Positions 45,570 to 57,497 of a DNA stretch of 64,000 nt are shown here, piece by piece; positions within the stretch are counted from its first letter, which is position 1, and each line of letters starts with the position of its first letter. Under the pieces are notes generated by a model, which saw nothing but the letters and a program-made list of their open reading frames with translations, had not been told where the DNA came from and did not search any database. The stretch comes from Sclerodactyla briareus. Its lineage: Eukaryota; Echinodermata; Holothuroidea; Dendrochirotida; Sclerodactylidae. The stretch covers positions 186,001-250,000 of the forward strand of contig JAODTK010002888.1 of the NCBI GenBank assembly GCA_026419785.1. The letters are read 5' to 3'. Position numbers and translations under genes: made by a program.

Positions 45570-48500
45570 TAGTTGATCAAATATGCAGGTTGCTCTCGGC
45601 CTGAGTTTTGCTAAAACTTCAGGAGCTAGCGTAAACATAGCATTCCTGAGAAATAACATGTTAGCATGTGCTGTCTATTGAACTTAATCTGTGTCGTAAA
45701 GGTTCAAGTCACCCTATTACGTATGCGGCACGAGTCACATCATGACTACTGTAGGCCTTCATCATCGCTAAATTTGCGAAACCATGGCTCATTCAGCGAT
45801 AAGAGTTTCAGCCTAGTCGGTTGTGGCAGAAATTTAACCGAACTTGAGTGGAGTGGACAGTGGTACATTGGGACATCCTTCCCACCAATGAGGATGAGAA
45901 GTAGGACCTGTAAAGGCCCCTTGTGACAATCCTGTCAGGATTGCGATAATATGAATGGCCAGATGTGACAAAGGCAACAACGTGTGGTGGATGACCCCCA
46001 AAAAGATTTCATGGGGTGATTTTAGTAAGATATTGAGTTAGCATTTGCCAATTCCCCATCCGCCCCTCTCCCCCAGGCAATGGAAAGTAGAAGCATAATT
46101 AAGAGAACACAGTATGCCATATTTCTTTGTTACATATTGTATACCATAAAGTTACCAGTTTCACAGGGAGTCGGACAATTGTTTGGTACAAATAAGACAT
46201 CCAAGTTGTAGCATATGAGACATGGGTTGTGTCTCATCAAGAGACAAAAATCCCCCTTCTCCCCCCGCTCCCATTCCTGACCCTGACTAGACCCGCCAGT
46301 TATCTCCTACCGATTGGCTGGGGTATCTCTGCAAACATCCACCCCCCATAATACACTGTGTTACACTCGTTTCCTATTATTCTGGGCCTAATCACTTCCT
46401 CATCTACGGTCACATGCATGGGCACACGTCCTTCCTTCCCCAAGCAGCAGGTTGTCTGCCGTTCCCAACATACGAGTATAGTCATGGATTAGAAGAGGTA
46501 GCACTACGAAACTGTACCGTAGGCCGTCATTACTCGCTAGGGCAGAACTGGCTGGTTTCTATCTTTCTTCACTATTATTGTGTCTATTGAAAAGTGCAAG
46601 GATCAAGATGATTCAAAGTCGGGCCCCAAGCAGATTGCGATAGTCATCTGGTGTGCTCCTGGTCTACCCAGGACCCTCACGTCTTATCATTGGGGGTTTT
46701 CCTCTCACCTGAATGAAGTTCAGGAAGAGATTGCACAATCACCATCTGCCAGTGTGTGTGGTGTGTATGGGTTGTCATGCTTGATCTGTTAGGAAGTTTA
46801 CAAACTGCACAAGCTATGGTGATGTAGTTTTGAAGTAGGACATGAGGTGGTAGAGGTAGAGATGAAAATGATGGCATTTTCAGTGTGGAATATGCGAAGT
46901 ATGTTGTCACATTTGCATATTTATGCCAAAAAATTGAAGTTTCAGAATTTTCACACAGCTTAGTGAAACAATTGATTTCTACATTAGTTCCAAAACTTGA
47001 ACTCCTCCATGATCATACGACCGGGGTTCCTAGATGAGCCTTGATTGGGTTCCTGAACCAGTAGAAATCAAATCGAATCAAATTTGGGTCAATGTCATTG
47101 CCATTCATAGGTAGTTGCACTCCTATTTAAGGAGGTGTAAAACTTATCCACCTTTATGATTTTGGAGTTTGCTGTTATGATCTGCTAACTGGCAATTAGT
47201 CGTTCGCTACTTTTGACCAAGAATCTAAGGTAGGTTGGATGAAACATATCAATGCAAATGGCAAAGAAATTAAATACTGATCGTAATTGAGCAGAACAGG
47301 GAGAACAACTGTGAAATGAATCTGGTTTTCTTGTTTTCTGTCATCCATGTGCAATGGTCAAAAGTCTGAGCAGTTACTGTAGCCTTCACACACTAGCAGC
47401 CTGTATGTACCACAACAAGCCTTGGGTGTGAAATTGATTGGGATGGTGAACAACACTAAGTCATGCTCCAAAGTGACCAGCTGACATTTATAGCCCAGTG
47501 AATCTCCTTTTATGAGGAGGAGCGCATTCTTATGAGGACTGGCAGAATGAAATGCCATCTAGCTATCACCAGCAGACCTGTGTGTATGAGGTATACAGTC
47601 AATCTAGTAGGGTCAAGAAAGGAGCGAAGCTCACGCCTGCAGGTCTATGCCACTGCAGGCATGACGAAGGGGCGACCTGGTGTACACATGATGATTATGA
47701 AGGAGCTCGATAATAACTCGGGAAACCAGTGGGGGGACGCAAGGATTGGTGAAATGTGTTCATGCTGTGAATACCCACGTATGTGCCATGCGGCTTATAT
47801 ATCTAATCAAGATCGTTCATGTATTGACATTTGCGGATTACAAAATCTATTCTGTTGTGATGTCCATGCAAACACCCATGTCATATTGTGACGACCTCCA
47901 ACAAACAAAGTGGAGTGTTGTGACTGGATCAGCCCTGGCCTTAGGTACAAGCTTACCAGCATATGAGAGACTCCACAATTATTTTATGGCTGTGGGTTCT
48001 GGTTGACAAACCCAGTCTTGGAAACCAGGTTGCATGGTGCTGTGGCGTAAAATCAGTAGGCTGCTGGTTAAGTTTCCATTGAGCCTTTCGTTTCAGGTCC
48101 TCTTCTTAAGCCACGAAGCTACCCATACTGCAAAAACTACAATTAAAAAAACAATATGCTGGAAAGATAGTTTAAGTCAAAAATTGGAATCCGTGGAATA
48201 GGTCTGTGGCGAAAACGTATACAAGCTGGACGGACCGGCTTCCATCTCGGAAAAAAAAAAGTTTGTGGACAGATGACCAGTTTCACCGAGAGTAGAATGA
48301 TTTGTGTGCAGGTACAGTAATTGTGACTGAAGTTCTTCTTGTAGATGAGCGGTATCAAACGTTGGGCCATTCAATGCCAATATCATTTATGCCTTTATTT
48401 TCTAGAATATTGCAAAGGCTGAATGGAACTTCACTATCTGGGAGGCACCTGAACATGGCTGACACTACTGTCCTGTTGTCATGGTCTGTTCATCCGCTGT

Positions 48501-48970
48501 TATAGTGGAGTAGCACGGTGGACAAGAATGAATGGTTGATTTCAAGGCGCGGCTGCCACTATGTTGATGCGGGGGAAAACACTAATGCTGAAGCCCAGTC
48601 ACACTGTAGTTGGATGGGATAACGGATTAAGAATACCATTCTAATGGGAAGCCCATACGTAAATGGTAAAACGGGATGTAAGTGCAGGGTTGGTTAAAGA
48701 ACTTAGCTCAAAATTTAGGGGTCCAAAATGCAAGTTTGTTTATTCACATAAAAATCGAAATTTCGAAAATCACAGGAATATGTTTATTCCCCCTATTTTG
48801 AGCCAATTAGGTGGGCATTTTTCAAAATTGTTTTAGGGTGCAATCGGCTCAAAAGGGGGGTCTATGATCCTGAGACCCGAGTAGCGCTATATCTCTGTGT
48901 AAGTGTGCATGTGTATCACGTTTAACAGTGATCCCAGACATTGTATAAACTGGAGAATTATGTTCAGGGT
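45570..48970. other. Intergenic, no gene recognised
   Basis: Lower repeat content than its flanks. The frames at 45666-45926 and 47532-47891 have no recognisable motif or splice borders. Confidence 0.4.
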
Positions 48971-48979
48971 TATGTACCA

Positions 48980-50580
48980 AAAAATCCATCGGAGCAGAGG
49001 ACTACCGAACAAGAACTCACTTGGAGGATCGAGTTCATACTTGGTATATGGGTTCCCATAATAATTACATGATCCATATTGTTTTGGGGTCAGGTCAAAG
49101 GTCTTCTGGGTCGAGAGAGGTCAAGTCTGAAAGAAACTGTTAGCACCAATAAGTCAGGATGCCCGGTCGGATCAGATTGAAAATCGGTGTGCAGCTTTCT
49201 TATGAGGAGACAGGTAACCTAAATGTTTTTAGCTGGGACTCAGGGTTCAGATTTGGGGAAAAATTGTGATATTGTGAAAAATTGATAAGTGTAGCTCGTT
49301 AACAAAATAAATCGACCCCACTTGGATGAATCGAGTTCAGAATGTATATGGGTTCTAATAATGAGTACATTGGGGGGAAATGGGTCTCAAGCGAAGTTAA
49401 GAGAGGTCAAAGTCTGAAAACTATGGTATCACGATTAAGCAAGAATTCGCATGCCTGGTCCATCAGTTGAAGACTCGGTATGCAAGCTTTTCTTATGAGG
49501 AGGACACGGGACCCGATCAATTCTGGGTGTAAATCGGGGTCAGAATCGAGGAAAGAATTGGAGATATTGTGAATGAAAAATGAATGATGATAAATGTGGC
49601 AAATTTCCGCTTGTTAGCACGATAAATCGACTCCACTTGAATGGAACAAGGTTCATAGTTGTATGATGAGTACAAGAACCTATTGTTTTGGGGTCAGGTC
49701 AGAGGTTGTTCTCGAGGTCAACAGAGTCCAAGTGGGAACCACCTTGTAAACATGATTAGTCTCCAGAGATGGTTGGTCAGTCTGATCGGTTGAAATTTGG
49801 GGTGTAGCTTTCCTATGGGGAGTACAGGAACCCTAGCATTTGGGTTAGGTCGGGTGAATTTTGGTCGAAAATTGAAAATTTGTGAATAGTCAATGTTTTG
49901 CCCAATTTTGGCTTCTGTAAACATGATAACTCAACTTCACTTACATGGATGAGGCCCATATTGTATGTGTGTTCCCCACAAGGAGTACATGAAACCTTAT
50001 TGTTTTGGGTTTCAGGTCAGTGGTCATCTGAGGTCACCTAGGTCAAAGTTAGAAAGTCTTGAAGTTCCGTGTGTAGCTTTCTTATCAAGAGTATTAGGAA
50101 ACCCATGGTTGGGTTGGATAAATAGGATATCTGTCGATGTTATGTTGGCAATAATGAGCTGGTATAATCTCACTTTGTTCTTGTGTATAGTCATAGGGGT
50201 CAGAAAGAGTCAAGGAATCAATAAGACTTTGGCGTTGGTCGGTTCAGTCGGGGGTGAATTCGTCGAAAATTGGAATTTGTGGATAGTCGATACTTTCGCC
50301 CAAATTTTGGCTTGTAAAACATTGCAGTAAACTCAACTTCAATGGAGGATGAGCCCATACTTGGTATGTGTTTCACACAATGAGTACGGCCCCTTGTTTT
50401 GGGGCCAGGTACAAGGAACCCTATTGGTTTGTTGGGATTAAAAGGAAATTTGTCAGAATATGTTATGATGCCCATAATGAGCTGGTTTGCAATCTCTATT
50501 TGTTCTTGTGTCTGGTTATAAGTTGTCAGAAAGAGCAAGGAATCACTAAGCTTTTGTCTTTCTGGTTATCGATTGCAACA
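48980..50580 (+). repeat. Tandem array, period about 310 bp, RGGTCA-rich
   Basis: Five diverged units. The landmark GAGTTCATACTTGGTATATG, with variants, is at about 49030, 49330, 49648, 49950 and 50352. Each unit continues TTGTTTTGGGGTCAGGTCA, GAGGTCA...AGAGGTCAAAGTCTGAAA, a CTTTCTTATGAGGAG word and an AATTTTGG-CAAATT stretch. Single or partial units lie at 51880-52330, 58540-58740 and 63720-64000, the last cut by the window end. Confidence 0.7.
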
Positions 50581-50589
50581 ATAGCTAGA

Positions 50590-51400
50590 TAATATTTAAT
50601 CATTCAGCACCGGATAGGGAGCTATCACTCGGCCTCGACCAAATTATGGAACCAAAAACCTTATCCATCCGACCAGCATCCTCCAAGCCACGCATAGACA
50701 TGCAGACATGCATGAACCCATTAGATTCCATTGCTCAGGCTGAGGATGCAAAGGTTGTTCAGTGGACAATGTTGGTACAGGGTGTATGTTGTTTTTCATT
50801 GCGATCTCTCATCTGTGTCATTACAGCATTATAATGCAACCGAAATAACTTGCTCATTTGAACCTGATACCATATAGTTCTGCTGAAATGCCAAGGGGTG
50901 ATATCGTACTCGGATGTGAGGACTCAGTTCACAGGACTGGGATAGTGAGATCAGTTGGACTCGGAATGGGATTAGCGGGACTCGACTCCAAAACACTGCA
51001 AACTCAGTGATGACATTACTGCCCAGATGTCAATTATCTAATTTTGTCCAAGTTTGGACAATGAATTGCATGCCAAGCTAGTGAAAAATGTTGGCACAAT
51101 TCTCAGGCATTTGACTCAAAATTTAGGTGTTCAATAGGAAACTGGGCCATCGTTCTCTGCAGTGGAAGCATTAAACATTTGCGGGCGGCCAAGCCCTGTC
51201 CCACTCCCTGATTCGTTTGAGCTCCTGTGTTGAACCATGTTAAGATCCCCACCCTTGACGTTCCCAAGTTAAATTCTGTCTCAATGGCTCATCCTCAAAT
51301 GAGCCCCCAAATTGGCAATTTGATTACTCAATTGTTCTCTACCAGCATTGCTCGGGCCAAAGGTTGGGGGTGATGCGAAGAGGGACGCGGCCCGGGAAAA
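50590..51400. other. No gene recognised; short GGACT-rich patch
   Basis: 50915-51005 carries GGACTCAGTTCACAGGACTG, AGTTGGACTCGGAATGG and GCGGGACTCGACTCC, a loose relative of the GAGTC arrays. No upstream LAMP exon was found here. Confidence 0.35.
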
Positions 51401-51411
51401 AGCACTCTCAG

Positions 51412-51619
51412 CCCGACTAATACCACCACTAATTCCAGCCCGACTAATACCACCACTACTCCAAGCCCGATAATACCACCACTACTCCAGCCCCCACTCA
51501 AACGCCACGAGGCCACCCCTCCAGAGCATCCCCCACAAACAAAAACTGAACTTCTCGAAAGATGGAAGACGGTTGCATCTGGCAGCATTTGGAGGCGACA
51601 TCAAAGTCACAGACATAAG
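51412..51619 (+). CDS. LAMP-family exon: mucin-like hinge and start of lumenal domain
   Basis: The left part encodes four tandem 9-residue units of the type SPTNTTTNS / SPTNTTTTP, rich in Thr with Asn-Thr-Thr glycosylation sites. This is the Ser/Thr/Pro hinge expected before the second lumenal domain of LAMP-1/LAMP-2-type proteins. The right part reads Asp-Gly, then Cys-Ile in one frame and AAFGGDIKVTDI in the next, matching the family start (C-hydrophobic-hydrophobic-A...). At least two single-base gaps break the frame (near 51466 and 51572), probably sequence errors. The exon ends ATAAG before GTTGGT (51620), phase 2. Its left border is uncertain; a weak CTCTCAG lies at 51405-51411. The minus-strand frame across it is an antisense artefact. 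Confidence 0.7.
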
Positions 51620-54600
51620 GTTGGTATCTTTCGTTCTTGTTGGAATGCGCATGCGCTGCTTGCTATTCATTCGTGGATGATTACCTTGCTGTTGGCAAAT
51701 TCAAATATTAAACCCATCAGACAAATTTTTTTGAATAAGTCTGTTGAAGGTATCACAAATGAGGTCCGCCATGGAAAACAACTCAGGACCCATAAATAAT
51801 CTCCAAGGATCTATGAATCTTGTGTGATTCGTCCTTTGATCATTTTCCAGTAAGCAGGACAAAACCATGAAGTAATTTGTGGAACGGTTTCCACAAAAGT
51901 GTTACGATTCAATTTCGGACGATGTCCCAAATAAGAATATTTGATATTTTCATCTCAAATCTATGCAGTCATGACAGTGTGTGTGTGCGTGGTGTGTGTG
52001 TGACGCATGGCCTTGTTAACCCGATAAACTCAACCCCGATTGGATTTGGTGAATTCAAGTTATACTTTGATATGGGGTCCCCATTAATGAGTAAATGTTC
52101 AATATCGTTTGGGGTCATGGTGCAAAAGGTCATTCGGAGGATCAAGAGAGGTCAAGTCTGAAATTTTTGTTAAACGATAAGTCGAGGAATGCTGTCCCAA
52201 CAGGTGGAACTTCGGATCAGTCAGATGCTATGTTCCCTTAATGAGCTAGTGCATCTTCCCATTTGTCTTTTTGTTTCTAGCTATAATGGTGTAGGAAGAG
52301 TCAAGGAAGTACAAGCCTTTTGGCTCCTGGTTTGTCAGCTCAAACCAGCTATGCTGGTTGAGCTATGATGCCCATGTCATTCTATCTATCTATTCCTTCC
52401 GTCTATCAGTCTGTAAACTTTTGCTGTTCTGCACCACCAAAATGTTTGTGCTGCGATGAATCTCGACCAGACTTGCACAAGTTTATTGACTGATGGGTCC
52501 TCTTTGACCACCTAAAGGTCCAGGCAAATGTCTATGAAGGGGCACAATGGGCAAAGGTGGAAAACTGCAAAACACTACTTCTCCTACAAATTTTGGTGCA
52601 CAGTGCTGAGTCGGGTTCATCAGGATGGTCATCAGTGTAACTCGTGGTGTGTTGTTCAGGAATTTTTGGTCCAAGGTCCAACTTGGAGGGCCCATTTTAT
52701 GAAATTTCACACAAATGGTCTAAAATGCATATACTCCCACAAGATTCAATTATTTCTCTTCAACGTTACATTAGAAATGTTCGTTGGGTAGAGGGCCATT
52801 GGGAGTGTTCAGGAATTTTGGCCCAGGGTCCGGTTGGGCCAAATGGCCAGTATGTGAAAATACTGCAAAATCTGTATTCCCACAAGTTGAGTTGCACAGT
52901 GTTGATGTTCAATAATAATGACACGTCCAATAGACTACCTTGGGGTGCTAAGGATTTTTTCGTTCCAAGGTATTGGCTGGGAATGAGGGCCCATTTTATG
53001 ACTTTCACGAATGTAATGAATGATTTTCCCCACAGTTCCAAATGATTTTCTTTAATGTTACATGCAAAGCTCCGGTAGTGGTCATCGGGCGGCGTTTGCG
53101 AACTTCTGGATTAGGAGGCTCGATGTTGGGGCCCTAGGGCCCATCATGTTCATGAAAAATGCTTCTACAAATTTTGACGCACAGGCCGTGCAGATGTCGG
53201 TCATAAGACAGTCTCATAGCCGTATCTTCAGGGTTTCAGGATTTTTGGACTATGCCAAATTTGGGGGCCCCCAATTTTTTTTTTTGGAAGGGGGGCAGCC
53301 CAATCATGTGCAATCACGCACAATGGTTAGTCGGCAAAAAATACACTCAAAAACAAATATGAAACAGGGGTAAGTTTTTACTCTAGTAAGCACAAATCAG
53401 GATGTGCAAAAGGCTACTACTTTTTTCAACTATCCTACTTTTTGCCCTTGCTCCTACTTCTCCTACATTTTTCTGAAAAAATCCTACGTTTTCCTACTTT
53501 TTCCTACTTTTTTTTCAAAATGTTTGCCCCCCCCAACGACCCCCAAAAAAAAATCCACAAAAGTGTCCAGAAGTAAACACCAAATTGTAAAATCTCGAAG
53601 TAGCTAGTCATTTGCACGGCTCCAGACTGACACCAGGACAGACTACACCCCAACTGAAGGATGGAGACGGACTAGCTACCGGCACAGTATCTACTATGGA
53701 AATGGAAGTTTTACGAACAGTGTACAGTCAAAGATGCATTCAGGACCTCTGTCTGGAATGTAATAGAGAAACTGTAATCTCAAACCTTACAACGTACCAA
53801 AAATGTCACTGCCAAAGAGAACAAAGGTGGGAGTTATTTGTTTAAAATGTTCTAGAAAGAACACCCAATTGCTGTTTGTAGGTTTAAGCTCCAAATAGCT
53901 AGGCCTATGCCAGTTAATCTGCATGCCATTCTATCTTTATCCATCACTAGGGATCTAGCAGTTTCAGTTCAAACCAGGTATTCTGTGAACCATTGTGATC
54001 CGCATGATCATCTGTCTAGTCCTCCATCCATCTAGCCATCCAATCCCATCCATCCCATGATCTATCCATCCCATCCATTCATCCATCTATCCATCCAGCC
54101 ATCTCTCCATCCCCTTCATCCCATCCATTTCTTTATCCATTGCATCCATCCAACCCATCCCATCCATCTGTCCATTTCCCATCAGCCATCTATCCATCTC
54201 ATTCCCAGCCATTCTATCACCCCATTCATCACATCCATTTCTTCTATCCCACTGATCTATCCAACCCATCCCATCCATCTGTCCATCCCATCCAGCCAAT
54301 ATCATTCATCCATCATCTTATAACCCCATTCATCCTACCATCCATTCTTCTACCCATACGATTTATCAAACCCATCCACCCAACATCCTATCCATCCCAT
54401 TCCATCTATCCATCCCACTCATCTATCCATGCATCCAATCAGTCTATCATTATAGCACCCTATCAATACATTATCCACCATCCGTCCATCCATCCATCTG
54501 TCCATTCCATCCATTCGTCCCAGCATCCAATGTTCCTTGCGAGGGGGGTTTTCCGATTGGTTCACATATTTTTGATGGTGCTTCCTAAGCCATTGGAGGA

Positions 54601-57298
54601 CAACAGTAACATCTGGTGGAAAAAAAGAAAGAAGCTTTAGGTCCTCCAAAATAGTCACAGGGTTCATTGACCTCTGGGGCAGCTTTGACGATGCGAACAT
54701 GTCAAAGGTCAATAGACATTGTTGTGAAAATTGCTTTCTCTGTCCCAATGGCCATCTTGGAGGGATTGTTGACCAAATGTGGACACCAAAATTCAATTGA
54801 CTCCTGGGGCATTGAGGGGAACCCGGGGCAATGTGTGAAAGTTTAGCCTTTTTGGGCCAAATTTTCATTTTTTAACATTGATTTGAGGTCACTAGAGTTC
54901 AAATTTGCGTTATTTTTGCTTAGAGGTCATTAAGGGGGCACAAAGGGCCATTGGTTGAATTGCCCTTATGGCCCTCAATTATAGTCATTCGGTGATGTAT
55001 GTTGACCCAATATATAGGGTACAATGTTGAATGCGGGGGCATCTGTGACCTTGTCATGGTCAATTCCAAGGGCCATTGGGGACAATAAGGCCATTATGTG
55101 AAACTGCCTCCTTGACCACCAAATGTTTATTCTTTGATGGATTTACGAATGTGGACACAAGTTCATTGATCGCTGGGGTAAAACATTGGCCATGTAAAGG
55201 TTTTTTTTTTTTTTTTTTTAAAACAAAAAAAGGGGGGAAAAATGAAACACAAATAGGCGATTATGTGGATTATTAAAGTTTGGCAAAACAGGAGGTCATT
55301 CGTGAATGAATAACAATGTCCATTGACTGCTGCAGGGTCATGAAAGGGCACAAACAGCTTTGTGTGAATGCAACTGCATCTCCTTACAAAGGCTTACAAT
55401 TTCCTCAAATTTGTACCATGTTCTTATAGGGAAATCCATTTCAAGAGGACAGTAAAATTAGCTGTTGTGTGAAACATTGCAAAAAAAGAAATGCATTCTC
55501 TCCCTCTTATAAAAGGAGCATTGGAAGCAGTCGTGAACATTGAACACATGAACTGCACATGATTTTGTAATTAAAAAAAATATGGTACAATTGGGTGGTT
55601 TGGAGCTCTTGCACCATTGGTGCTTTCTTGTTTATAGAAATAAAAAGAAAAAACACATTCAAGTTAAATCAGGCATTGTGTGGAATTTGTGAGACTTAAT
55701 TGGTGTTCTGATTGTGACACATTCAACACAAAGCTGGCACATTGGTTCTTTGCAATGAATATTGTTGATACATTGTATGGTTTGGGCTTCAGCACCATTG
55801 GTGCTCGTGTTTGCAATATTTTAACAAATTGAAATATCATTAAAAAAAATAAAAAAAATAACCAATTGGTGGCCACAAAGGCACGTAGTTTCAACTCATA
55901 AGTCATCCTTTGCCTGGTGTTTTTTCAGCTCGTTAGGTCACAGATTTTTTTATGCTGCGTAGTATAATACCATTAGAGTGAAACAGAACATCTGGTGGAA
56001 AGAAGCTTTATGGCCTCCAAAACAGTCACAGTTTCATTGACCCCTGGGGCTTCTTTGACTATTTGTCTGTATCCAGGCAGCTCCCACTTGTGTCGGGTCC
56101 ACTCCTCTTTCACCTTTAAAAATTTCTTACCTTTGGAATGCTCTGCCTTCCTACTGTTTTCCTTCTTATACAAACCTCCCGGCTTTCAAAGTTGTAATTG
56201 TAAAAAGTGTGTCCTAAACTACTCTCTCTTTCCACACAATGGCTGATTGTGCCCACTTTGTTGCCCTTTGACCGGCGACCTTTATGTGGTCAAAATGTTT
56301 CCACGGGTCAAGGAACCTTGTTTCCAAGTTCGGTCAAAATCCATCAAAGGAGACCATTGGGAGACCAAATAGGGGCAATTGCTAACAATTTGGATACTAG
56401 ATAGATAGAGTAGAAAGAACATTGTAGATCCAATAGCTCAATGGGCACAGCTGATTGGAGGAAAAATATACTGCATGGATTGAGGAGAATAACCACTGTT
56501 GTCCAAGGTTTTCTAGATCGTTGCCCAACACCAAAAAGGAAACTGAGCCGTGTAAAAATCTCGAGCTTGTCAGAGAGATACGAAGGAATTAGATTGGGAG
56601 AAAAATGAGGAAAAGTTCATGAACTATTTTCATAAACAGCTCTGGCATGTGGAACTTCCCTACTACATTCAGGTCATATTGCATAGGATTAATGAAATGG
56701 ACAATTATAGAAAATCATAGAAATCCCTACTAGCGAGTATTGACAGAAAACTACTTGTGAGGATCTCCTACTTACTCCTACTTTTTTGATTGAATCCTAC
56801 GTTCCTCCTAGTTTTAGCAAATTGCCTACCTACTTTTTTCTCACTACTTTGTTTATGGGGCGGTTGCAGCCGGCAAATCCTGAAATTTGCACGTGCCCTG
56901 AATGCTTAGCAGAATGGTATGTCATGAGTGGTGCATCTTTCACCATGTTAGGACAGGTAGTTAAATAAGCCCAATGTGTGAAAATTGCAAAGGAAATGCA
57001 GTCTGCATGGTAAATCATTGGTTTTTGAATGAAATATTTGGTCTATCCATACGAGTTGAGCTACAGCAACTATTGGTGCTCTTGTTGACAACTTCAGTAT
57101 GAAAAGATATCACCATTATTGGGGAAAAATGACGTCACATTTACTTTTGTGGTTCCCCATGTGAGTACAAGGAACCCTGGTGTGTCAGGGTCAAGGTGAA
57201 GAATTTGGTGGGAGAAATCACCGACCTCTTCGGCTCTTGGTTGTACAAAACATGGGCCTTAAAGATTGACTGCTCTTTGCCTTGCTTCCGCATTTCAG
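51620..57298 (+). other. LAMP intron (about 5.7 kb), repeat-filled
   Basis: It holds a 310-bp-family unit (51880-52330), AAGGTCA-style repeats (52440-53060, 54650-55380), a CATC microsatellite (54014-54535), a T/A run at 55201-55230 and a CTACTTTTTC-word patch (53410-53520, also 56765-56840). 55995-56246 has a protein-like frame without family match. No further LAMP exon was found in it. Confidence 0.55.
54014..54535. repeat. (CATC)n / CATCCATC microsatellite
   Basis: About 520 bp of CCATCCATC(T/C)ATCCATCC words with interruptions. The long frames on both strands (His/Pro/Ser-rich and Met/Asp/Gly-rich) are artefacts. Confidence 0.97.
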
Positions 57299-57497
57299 AC
57301 GTAACCTACTAGAAATGGTCGATGCCACAGTCCTTCCGGCTGGTAGCAGCTGCGGCGACTTCGCCAAGAATAAGACCGCCAATCTGACTGTACAATGGGG
57401 CGATAAGAAGAGCTCGAATATCTTCACCCAATGGTTTGGCATCGAGAAAAATGATACTACATGAAGCATGTGGAACTCTCGCTGGAAGGTGGAAAAT
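57299..57497 (+). CDS. LAMP-family exon: middle of membrane-proximal lumenal domain
   Basis: CTTGCTTCCGCATTTCAG precedes the exon and GTGAGT (57498) follows it. The codon split with the previous exon (AG plus A) restores Arg. The peptide has VLPAGSSCGDFAKNKT, then ANLTVQWGDKK, then a F-T-Q-W-F segment and, after a frame break near 57463, MKHVELSLEGGK. These match the LAMP lumenal domain: the Cys-Gly that ends the first disulphide loop, the L-T-x-x-W-G-D strand, and the V-x-L-S-L strand. About 32 residues separate this Cys from the one in the previous exon, near the 36-38 usual for LAMP loops. Asn-Lys-Thr and Asn-Leu-Thr are glycosylation sites. The TGA at 57463 is most simply a lost base, because the conserved frame resumes at once. 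Confidence 0.85.

Noticed and set aside
51328-51588. Val/Gly/Leu-rich minus-strand frame
   Set aside because: Antisense of the Thr-rich LAMP hinge repeats.
54057-54868. Long open frames on both strands (up to 166 residues)
   Set aside because: They are translations of the CATC microsatellite and have no domain.
55995-56246. Frame with Phe/Leu/Cys-rich protein-like sequence
   Set aside because: It could be a retroelement tail but shows no diagnostic block.
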